From contig JAPTYO010000009.1 in assembly GCA_036873135.1 (NCBI GenBank), forward strand, positions 35,604,756-35,668,755: a stretch of 64,000 bases of DNA, read 5' to 3'. Of the stretch, positions 56,032 through 64,000 are shown piece by piece; positions within the stretch are counted from its first letter, which is position 1; each line of letters opens with the position of its first letter. The position numbers and the translations under genes are program-made. The notes below the pieces were generated by a model. The model ran no database searches. It was given only the letters and a program-made list of their open reading frames with translations, and was not told the origin of the DNA. Source of the stretch: Clarkia xantiana subsp. parviflora. Its lineage: Eukaryota > Streptophyta > Magnoliopsida > Myrtales > Onagraceae.

Positions 56032-56719
56032 TGTTGGATCACAGTTGGAACTCCGGTACGTTCTTGACGGAAGTCCGAACTCCTTCGCTCCAAGTAATCC
56101 TGCAAGAAGGGGATAGACCGGGCGGTGACCCAGAATCCCTCTCCGATGCTTAAATGAGTATCTCGATGTGGGCAAGCAAGTATCAGTATGTAAATGTGAA
56201 CGTATCAATCCTGAGGTAACTCCTTCCTTTATATAGGGGAGGGGTCACCTCAGTTACCTGTTGAGATAACTGCCACGTTCCGTTTATCTCGACCAGTAGC
56301 CCACGTTCCGTCTTTTCAGGCCACTTCCCCACTATGTTGATAGTGGGCGTGTTTCTCGGCCTCGTTCTCTGGTGGCAAGTCCCGAAGGATGTCGGGGACT
56401 CCAGAGTTATCTCTTTTGGTCACCGCTCGGGGCCCCTCGTCATCGGGACAGGGCCAGCATTCTCAGGGATTCAATATCGGGGCCTACTTAAAGGCATATC
56501 ATGGGGGCCTACTTAAAGGCATATCATGGGTGCCTACTTAAAGGCATATCATCGGGGCCTACTTAAACGCATATGATCGGGAGCGTTCAGCTCGTATGTC
56601 GGGACCGGCCTTGTCGGGTCCTCTCGTATTGGTCTTCTAAGCCTCTTTTGGGGTCTAGTGGGCCTACTTCACTGTTTAGTCGTCGTTAATGGGCCTAACG
56701 GCTATGTCGAAACCCATCA
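56032..56719 (-). mobile_element. R5 5' LTR
   Basis: 688 bp. R-region motif CATTTAAGCATCGGAGAGGG at 56156-56137 (- strand); four U3 GGCCTACTTAAAGGCATATC-type units at 56480-56575; TATATAA-type box near 56228-56235. Confidence 0.95.
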
Positions 56720-56724
56720 GTAAT

Positions 56725-57125
56725 CATGGGGTTTCCCTCGAGCTGGGGATGTCGCGACATGTTACTGATAGACAATCATTGGTGAAATTCCTGGATGTAG
56801 CATGTTGTCGTTGTTGTTTATAATAGATGTCGAGAGAAGAGCTTTTGTTTGCTCGTTGTTGACGTCGATGTTGACGTGTTGGTGGCGTAATAGCTTGTAT
56901 TGTTGAGGCAAGTTATATGCATATAGTCCGCTACTTGGTGTAATTCCAGAGTAGGGTGTATAAGTGAGTCGTGTACATACGAGAATACATTCACTTCATT
57001 AGATTATTGCGGTGTTTTTCAAGTTGTAAATATTTGGAGTTTTTAAATCTCCTTCAAGTAAATCATATAATAAGTAGAATAAGGGAGCTTGACATGGGGG
57101 CTCCTTACTTATGTAGGAGGTATTC
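56725..57125. other. R3 tail, right part
   Basis: One more GGGGATGTCGCGACATG copy of the R3 tail repeat at 56740, then AT-rich sequence to the integrase end. No gene. Confidence 0.55.
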
Positions 57126-58480
57126 TCAGGCGTGGAACTTTTTCAAGTGTCCTCCGCTTAATGTGTTCGTGAATATGTTGACATCTGCATCTTCTAGGTG
57201 ATATGCGTTGACGTATGGTACAGAGGCTCTCTTGTATGGTCCTTCCCACTTTGGTGAAAGTTTGTTGATTTGATCAAGGTGTGAGAACTCGTTCCTTCTC
57301 CACACCATTTCTCCTACATGGAATTGTCTTCCTTTGACTTTTCGGGTGTAGTATCTTGAAGTGATTAAACGCATCCTTTCTTGGAGCTCCTCTGATTTCC
57401 ATCGCCTCTCGTATGCTAAATCTAGATTGTGACGTCTTTCCTCATCATTAGTTTGGGTATTGAAATGAGTTGTTCTATATGATGTGACGACTATCTCTAT
57501 CGGGGCGACTGCCTCTGTTCCATTGACCATGTTGAATGGTGTTTCTCCCATTGTTTGTTTAGGCGTTGTGCGCACCACCTATAGGACGCTGCTGAGTTCC
57601 TCGGCCCATCCTCCCTTTAATCTGTGGACTATTTTCTTGAGACCATCGAGTACGATCTTGTTGGCTAACTCCACTTGGCCATTAGTTTGTGCGTGGTGCA
57701 CTGACGCAAATCGGTGGTCTAAGTTCAGTTTTTCGCAGTAAGTTTTTAGTCTACCACTTTTGAATTGCGGACCATTGTCGCTTATGAGCAACCTCGGGAC
57801 ACCGTATCGAGCGAAGATGTGCTTTCAGATGAAGTTTAGGATTTGGGCATATGTCGTTCTTGCTAAGGCCTTGGCTTCTATCCATTTGTAGAAGTAGTCA
57901 ATGGCCACTAATATGAATTTGGTTTGTCCCTTAGACCTTGGGAGGGGACATATTAAGTCGATACCCCATTGTGCGAAAGGCCACGAATTCACAATCGGGC
58001 TCAGTTACGCTGCTGGTGCTGTTATGCTCCTTGAGTATTGTTAGCAAGAGTCGCATTCGGTGACCATGTTTGTTGCTTCGCTTTTCATAGTTGGCCAATA
58101 GTACCCCAGAATTAAAGCCTTACGGATTATGGATCTTATCCCCTCATGTCAAGCTGCTTGTCCTTCGTGTAGTTCGCTCAGCACCTTCCTCATTTAGGAT
58201 ATGCGATGCATTTCAAGTATGGGGTTGAGAAGCCCTTCTTGTACAATTGGCCTTCTATAATCGCGTAGTTGACATCGATCCTTGTTATTTTGTTTGCCTG
58301 TTTCGTATCGTCAGGTAGCGTGCCATTTGTAATTTACGCTTGGATTGGTGTCATCCATGTTGGCGATGAGTCGATGGTTAATACCTTGATTTGGTCGATC
58401 ACTGACAAGATTCTGTGTTTGACGAAGTGTGCTTCTTTGCATTGCTCACTGCCTTGTGCGTACTTTCTTAAAGCGTCTCC
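57126..58480 (-). pseudogene. R3 integrase and end of RNase H region
   Basis: Integrase with WGIDL (about 57970), LLISDNGPQFKSG (57790) and GQVELANK (about 57680), and a GPYKRA...SGGHLKKFHA terminus close to that of R5. Stops include 57579 (where the R5 protein has Trp) and several in 57800-58200. From 58200 to 58480 the zinc-binding region and the linker GDALRKYAQG...PTWMTPIQA align with R5. The match stops abruptly at the RNase H 'ADAL' position near 58480; the rest of pol and gag is missing. Confidence 0.85.
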
Positions 58481-58494
58481 CTTGTGCGTATCCT

Positions 58495-59762
58495 TTTGAT
58501 GTACTTACAGACGTTGTTCGGGGTTCGCCTACCGTGCCCCCTACTAAGATGGCGATAGTGTACACTGCCCAAGGGTTGTGCTTCCCTTATTGCCGCGACT
58601 AAGTTAGGTTATGTCGTTATTACAGGATCTCTCCGATCGATCTTGCGTCTGCTGGGATAAGATCTTGGATTTGTTTTCGCATGTTGTGTCACCGGCAGTC
58701 GTGGCACTATTCGACCTAGCTTTTTCGATGTTTCCTTCGACTCCAACGTCAGGACGCGCCTGGCTTGTCTTCTATAGCAATTCCTTGGCCTTCATTGAGG
58801 GAGCGAGGTTTCGCGAGTCTCGACTTGGGAGAAGTGAAGTGGAATGATGCACTTCGGTTTGTGGATGCTTCTAACAGTTCTTGCAGTTATTTGAGGAATC
58901 ACTATTTCTTCATTAATGATGTCGGGGTGACTTGGCCAGTCGCGCATGTCACTCGTACTGACCCCGTGCTCACGTACTCTGAGTTTTCTAGCTTCAGATA
59001 AAGAAACTGTAAAGTTGGTATACCGGAGTCACAAGGCACGTGCCTATCGCCATGTGTTTCGTGTGTCAGAACGGGATTTGCGCGAAGCTGGGATTCGCAT
59101 AACTTCTTCTAGAGGCTCTTTGGAATGTTATTAACTTTTGTAACTTCTATCATGTTGTGATGTAGGTTGGTTTCATGGAAAAGTCTCGTGCTTGCAGGCG
59201 GGTATTTCGGGTAATGCTGCTGCCCTCGAGCGGAGTACTCCTTCTGTTGCACTGACGACACTCGGAGTTTTGAAGCCTGGCCGAGGGATAGGATCTCTGG
59301 GTGAGCCACTTTCCTGCAACCTCGTCCCTCCTCATTGCCACTGAGTGTTATTGTTCTTGCTTTGTTTTGCTTTTGTTTTCAGGTCGTTCGCTTAACGTGA
59401 CCAATCAAATTGTCTACGTTGATGACACCACACCTTGCCAAAGGATGAAGAGGTCCGACTTCGAGGTTCATCCCTCAAGCAAACCAAAGCGATCCAATTC
59501 TATTCCAGGTGGTGAGTCATCGAGGGCTCCTTCCCGTGACAAAGGGAAGGATGTTGAGATTCAGACTAGAGCACCTTTTATTTCTGCCCCGGGTCGTGGG
59601 ACCAGACCTCAGATGAGGAACTAACTGTAGAGGGTACGTTGTTCGCGTTTTTGATCTTCTGTTACACTTCTGTTGTTTTATCCTTCTTCTTTGTCTATCT
59701 TTGCTCTTGTAGGAGTTGTGCCACTCCCTGCGCTATGTCGCACTGATTTGGTTCGTCCCCTT
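58495..59762 (+). pseudogene. Second copy of the R3-type antisense gene
   Basis: Colinear with 31513-32785: the same VYPFDVL start, YFFINDVGVTW, SERDLREAGIRI, then exon 2 (GWFHGK..., about 59167-59300), exon 3 (about 59384-59633) and the beginning of exon 4. Divergence from the first copy is moderate, and stops and frame changes differ in place, so the two decayed separately. The left end joins R3 pol directly; the right end is cut by R6 at 59763. Confidence 0.85.
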
Positions 59763-60553
59763 TGTTGGGTTACGATTACAAGTCAAGAGAATAAAAGTTG
59801 AGAGCATGCAAGTCGAGACTCTTGAAAGAGAGTCAACGACTAATCAAACTCAGAATGAAGAAACAAGGACAAATAGTCAACACCAATATTGAGAAAGTCG
59901 AGGACCAAGGTCCATGAAGACTAGCAACAAGTCTGCTAAAAAAAATACCTCTTAAGGCAAGAGTCAAGTCGACAGCCCAATACTATTGAAGAAACATTCC
60001 TCCTAAGGAAAGGACAATTGGCAACCTGCTTGCCGCCTTAGAAAAAACCCTTCCTCTTAAGGAAGGGGAAGGTGGCGACCTACTTGTCACCTGCTAAGCT
60101 AAAGAAACCTTCCTCTTAAGGAATGGTAAGGTGGCGACCTGTTTCAACTGCTAGAGGAAAACCTTCGTAGCTAAGGAAAGATGAGGTGGCGACCTGCTTG
60201 TCACCTGCTTACACCGACTCTGGATAGAACACCTCCCAAGAGGGTAGCCGCCATTTTAAGTCAGTACACTTCCCCTATAAATAATTATCTACCATTTAGG
60301 GGAACACTTTCATTATCTAAATAATTACGTACACATACTTTCATAGTATTCTCTTAAATTTGATTACTAACTTAAGCTTCGGAGTGGAATCAGGGGCCAT
60401 CCCCACCCCTTTTCAGGTCCTCGCCTACCAAAAGTACCCTAAAGGAAACTAAGCACCCTTGAGGTCCACATAGACACCTAAAGGAGCTAGCTACCGAAGA
60501 GATCTCGAATTCCATTACCAGAAGCTTCAGGACACGTCATTTTGATCCCAACA
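59763..60553 (+). mobile_element. R6 5' LTR
   Basis: 791 bp, TGTTGGGTTA...CCCAACA. It contains four copies of an AAGGNAAGGTGGCGACCT segment (60000-60200), a TATA box at 60276-60283 and the R-region motif at 60368. Unlike the other families it opens TGTTGG rather than TGATGG. Confidence 0.8.
60368..60410 (+). promoter_or_regulatory. R-region motif plus C-loop hairpin (R6 LTR)
   Basis: AACTTAAGCTTCGGAGTGG, then a 5-bp stem AGGGG (60392-60396) and CCCCT (60406-60410) with loop CCATCCCCA. Confidence 0.6.
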
Positions 60554-60555
60554 TT

Positions 60556-60571
60556 TGGCACCGTCTGTGGT
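60556..60571 (+). other. Primer binding site of R6
   Basis: TGGCACCGTCTGTGGT, one change from TGGCGCCGTCTGTGG, three bases after the LTR end. Confidence 0.8.
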
Positions 60572-60589
60572 AACGGTGATAAAAAATTC

Positions 60590-62370
60590 ATGGCTCCCAA
60601 CAAGAATACTAAGAAGATAATGACTGTGGTGAAAGAGATAGCAAGATCTCAGATATATTCCACCACTTCAAAACCAACAAATGAGGGAGACCCCCCTCAA
60701 AACAATGGTGCTCGGGAGGAAGAAAAACTCTTCACTCCTGGGAGACCCCTCTCAAAACAATGGTGCTCGACGACTATACTAGTGAGGGAGGCCCCGTTTG
60801 CCACATCAATACTCACAACTCTTCTCTCCTGGGGAGAGGGGCAACACCGGATCACTATGCGGCTCTCTTCCCGACGACTCTTAAAGAAGAAGCCTCCACA
60901 TGATACTACGGTCTCCCCGGCAATTCCATAGACTCATGGGAAGAATTGAAGACCAAGTTCATCGAGGGGCATATCGGCCAGAGGCAACACCTCAAAAGTA
61001 TGGACTTTCTGGATAAAATTGAACAAGGTCCTGATGAGACCTTGGCCAGTTATTATACCAGATACCATAAAATACTCCAACAGTTGAACGAAGATGCCAC
61101 TGATGGCGAGTTGATACGGAATTTCTGGAGAGGTCTAAGAATCCATAGTCAAGCTCTGAAAGAGAGAATGGTGATGAAGCCCGTGAGAAAGATCGACGCC
61201 CTCGCCATCAATGTCAAAAAGTATATCGACTTGGAGAGGTCACATGAGAAATCACCCGCGGAGATAAAAAAGCAAGCCATTCCCACCAAAGTGGTGGAGA
61301 CATCCGCTTCCCGACCTCCAAAAAGAGAGGAAAGGCGAGATGGGAACTTCTGACAAGGAAATCGCCAGAGGCAGAAAAGGGACACTAATCCTTACCCGGC
61401 AATGTACACTTCTCTCACACACAACATTTTTGTGGTACTTCAAGAGATGGAAAAACTCAGACTGGATGACCCTCCTCCAGCGAGGAAGAATCTGATGGGT
61501 CACCAAATAAACGATTATTGTCGATATGATCGCACTCGAGGACACGATACGAACAAGTGCACTATCTTAAAACAATATATTAAAACTCTTATTCAAATAG
61601 GCAAACTGTTAAAATTCGTGGAGAAGCCGGCTAGCGCCCCCAAAAAACGGAATAGAAGCCCTCGAGGAGATTCTCGCTCACCGGCACATAATCACACCGC
61701 CCCTGTCCAAAGGGGAATCGCGAACGTTATCGTGGGGGGATTTGCGTCCGGTGGCGAGACAAATTCAGCTCGAGAGGTATATGCCGCCCAGATATCCACG
61801 ACGGCCATAATGGGAAAAAGACCTCGGGACCCCGACTTAGAAACTATTAGTTTCACAACTGACGATCTCTTGATGGTAGATCAACCTCATGAAGACGCCC
61901 TGGTGATTACCCTCATCATATCAACATATGAGGTCAAAAGGATCCTTATCTACAATGGAAGCTCACTTGACATCCTTTTCTACGGAGCCTTCTTACAACT
62001 AGGATTCACCAAAAAAAGACTTGAAGAAAGTTGATTTCCCCTTGATAGGCATCACGGGAGAAACCATCTACACCATGGGCGCCATTTGATTGCCAATAAT
62101 CTTGGGAAAGAAGGATAAGACCCTAACGATCAACGTACTCTTCGTAGTTTTCGACGCCGCTTCCGCCTACAACTCCATCATCGGAAGAACTACCCTCAAC
62201 CCTCATCGAATTATCCCTTCAACTGCCCATCAAATCATGAGGCTCCCAACGCCTCGGGGGATAGGAGAGGTTAGGGGAGATCAGACCATGGCACGCCAGT
62301 GCTACAACACGTCGACACAATGCCCAGAGAAGTCATTAAATTTCCTAAAAAATACTCTTTCATATTTATG
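60590..62370 (+). pseudogene. R6 gag-protease
   Basis: ATG at 60590 (MAPNKNTKKIM). The first half of the capsid is deleted: near 60910 the sequence jumps to YYGLPGNSIDSWEELKTKF, followed by TLASYYTRYHKILQQL. The zinc-knuckle-like motif reads YCRYDRTRGHDTNKC, with Asp in place of the first His. IANVIVGG and a retropepsin follow, but the active site is LIYNGSSLDIL, so the catalytic Asp is lost. Frame changes near 60935 and 62030; TGA at 61351 and a stop near 62088. Confidence 0.85.
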
Positions 62371-62469
62371 ACTGATGTCTCGAAGCTTCTTTTTGATGTA
62401 ATATTCAGGAAATGATGAATAAATATGGCCCCTCGAGGCTCTTTTTCACAAAAATTATCCGAGTATTTC

Positions 62470-63393
62470 CATCAATAAAATATAGAAGATCGGCGTCTAC
62501 AAGTCGATTGTCCACATTATGTGCCCAAAATGGCAATAAAGCCTAGGTACGTCGACAACTCGATAGAAGATCGGTGTCTACAAATCGATTGTCGACATTA
62601 TGTTCTCAAGATGGCAATAAAGCCTAGGTACGTCGACAACTCGATAGAAGTTGGCGTCTACAAATCGATTGTCGACATTATGTGCCCAATATGGCAATAA
62701 AGCCTAGGTACGTTAACAACTCGATAGAAGATTGGCGTCTACAAATCGATTGTCGACATTATGTTCCCAAGATGGCAATAAAGCCTAGGTACGTCGACAA
62801 CTCGATAGAAGATTGGCGTCTACAAATCGATTGTCGACATTATGTTCCCAAGATGGCAATAAAGCCTAGGTACGTCAACAACTCGATAGAAGATCGACGT
62901 CTACATATAGATTGTCGACATTATGTGCCCAAGATGGCAATAAAGCCAAGGTACGTCGACAACTCGATAGAAGATCGGCGTCTACAAATCAATTGTCGAC
63001 AATATGTGCCCAAGATTACAATAAAACCTAGGTACGTTGACAACTTGATAGAAGATCGGCGTCTACAAATCGATTGTCGACATTATGTGCCCAAGATGGC
63101 AATAAAGCCTAGGTACGTCGACAACTCGATATAAGATCGGCGTCTACAAATCGATTGTCGACATTATGTGCCCAAGATGGCAACTAAGTCTAGTTACGTT
63201 GACAACTCGATAAGAAGTTCGGCGTTTACAAATCGATTGTCGACATTATGTGCCCAATATGACAACAATGCCTAGGTACGTCGACAACTGGATAAGCAGT
63301 TCGGCGTCTACAAGTCGATTGTCGACATTATGTGCCCAAGATGGCATCAAAGCCTAGGTACTTCGACAACTCGATAAGCAGTTCGGCATCTAC
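62470..63393. repeat. 80-81 bp minisatellite in R6
   Basis: About twelve units. Each contains TTGTCGACATTATG and, about 46 nt on, GTCGACAACTCGAT, so that TTGTCGAC and GTCGACAA form an 8-bp inverted repeat within each unit. ORFs across it (for example 62682-63134) are repeat translations. Confidence 0.93.
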
Positions 63394-64000
63394 TGTTAAG
63401 TCTGCTACCACTTGGGTAGCTTCGGGCTTCTTTTCCACGAACGGGCTCTGGATGTGTGCACGGGAACGGCTATCTATCTGAATGCCACGATCCTTGAAAC
63501 ACGATCCTCGAACTAATCTTCAAATTCCGACCTTGATCTCTCGAACTCCGGATCCTGCACAAGGGGTAGTAACCAGCGTGGGAGAGGGGGGGAATGCTGG
63601 TTGGGCCCTCTCCGACGCTCAAGTCAAAATCTTTAGAGAGAGAAAGCCTTTTAGAGAGAGGTCAGAGCACGAAATGCCAGAATGAGGGAGTTCTTTAAAA
63701 TGGGAGACCTAGGCCCCTATTTATAGGGAACCTAAGGATCATGCCCAGTTTTGAACGGCTTGATGTCGGTATGAAGGAAAACGTATATCGTCATCAAGGT
63801 GGACTATGCATGCACTGAATTCTCTCACTTGGCAAAATAATCGGGATTAACGCGCGGAGAAAGTCGGTAATCCGGACCTACCCGGATTGTTTAGCAATCT
63901 GGAGGTCCAGATTGCCTCAGCAATCCGGAAGTCCCCCGGTCGGGGTACTGCGCGTATTCCAGACCGTTGGGTGTTCGTGGAAGATTTCTTTTACGAGTTT
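63394..64000 (-). mobile_element. R7 LTR, cut by the window end
   Basis: TGTTAAGTCT start directly after TCTAC in the R6 minisatellite. The R-region motif and TATA box (63718-63725) read on the - strand, so this is the 3' LTR of a - strand element. Palindromic U3 units with CCGGATTG/CAATCCGG at 63868-63930 resemble the extra segment in the R1 3' LTR. A CCTATTTATAGG palindrome surrounds the TATA. Confidence 0.78.
63571..63625 (-). promoter_or_regulatory. R-region motif plus C-loop hairpin (R7 LTR)
   Basis: GACTTGAGCGTCGGAGAGGG on the - strand (63625-63606), then a perfect 7-bp stem AACCAGC/GCTGGTT (63602-63596 and 63577-63571) around a loop with CCCCCCC. Confidence 0.72.

Larger units (their letters stand above)
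45641..56719 (-). mobile_element. R5: complete Tat-type element, coding capacity lost
   Basis: 11.1-kb element on the - strand with perfect 5-bp duplication. In element order: 5' LTR 56032-56719, PBS 56015-56030, gag, protease, reverse transcriptase, RNase H plus second RNase H, integrase (to 50422), tail repeats 50425-49740, antisense gene on the + strand (46727-49647), PPT 46303-46320, 3' LTR 45641-46302. The LTRs differ by about 13 substitutions over some 660 bp by hand count, so it is young, yet gag-pol has at least ten stops and a frameshift. Confidence 0.95.
59763..63393 (+). mobile_element. R6: gag-pro element, right side outside or interrupted
   Basis: LTR 59763-60553, PBS 60556, decayed gag-protease 60590-62370, minisatellite 62470-63393, then cut by R7. 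The left target flank would be CCCTT. The 3' LTR is not in the window. No pol between the protease and the minisatellite. Confidence 0.82.

Noticed and set aside
29128..60553. R6 LTR as the missing 5' LTR of R3
   Set aside because: Sequences differ (TGTTGGGACCTG versus TGTTGGGTTACG start and no further match), orientation is opposite, and a PBS follows it on the right.
62682..63134. 150-codon repeat ORF
   Set aside because: Translation of the 80-81 bp minisatellite; frame is not maintained between units of different length.

Overview
The window is plant nuclear DNA, almost certainly from a flowering plant. It consists nearly entirely of nested Ty3/gypsy LTR retrotransposons of the Tat type around one intact host gene. 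Support for this: gag-pol on one strand with an intron-containing PF04195-like gene antisense at its 3' side, a second (archaeal-type) RNase H domain after the reverse transcriptase, TGGCGCCGTCT-type primer binding sites, hAT, CACTA and Mutator-type DNA-transposon pieces, and an intronless apoplastic aspartic-protease-like gene. I cannot name the species.

Layout, using labels R1 to R7 for the retrotransposons. 1-1799 is the repeat-rich 3' tail of an old element, ending in a polypurine tract. 1800-2670 plus 13397-13945 is one old LTR (LTR-A), split by R1 (2671-13391, + strand), a young element with an intact 1035-codon gag-protease ORF, no pol, and a five-exon antisense gene. 13949-14400 is the primer binding site and leader belonging to LTR-A. 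15291-15976 is a non-autonomous hAT element with a perfect 8-bp target duplication. 16440-17165 is an RNase H (LINE-type) pseudogene. R2 (17202-26973, - strand, duplication CTCCT) is a pol-less element inserted 305 bp upstream of the host gene at 27279-28601. 28901-29127 is a truncated CACTA terminus interrupted by R3.

R3 (29128-59762, - strand) is an old pol-bearing element. It was split by R4 (34630-45153, pol-less, itself carrying a Mutator-type foldback MITE at 40934-41455) and by R5 (45641-56719, duplication GTAAT, structurally complete but with at least ten stop codons in gag-pol). Near 58480-58495 R3 pol jumps directly into a second copy of the antisense gene, so this block is chimeric. 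R6 (59763 onward, + strand, gag-pro only) sits in that copy, and R7 (63394 to the end) sits in the minisatellite of R6.

Together: two pol-bearing elements (R3, R5) coexist with four that lack pol in the visible sequence (R1, R2, R4, R6), and gag-pro is recognisable in R1, R2 and R6. All LTRs share terminal sequence, U3 palindromes, and an R-region motif followed in most families by a hairpin with a C-rich loop and a different stem sequence. The tail minisatellites of R2 and R4 encode hairpins with compensatory stem changes. These shared structured signals are the most interesting content, because they look like cis signals by which pol-less elements could use the machinery of related elements.
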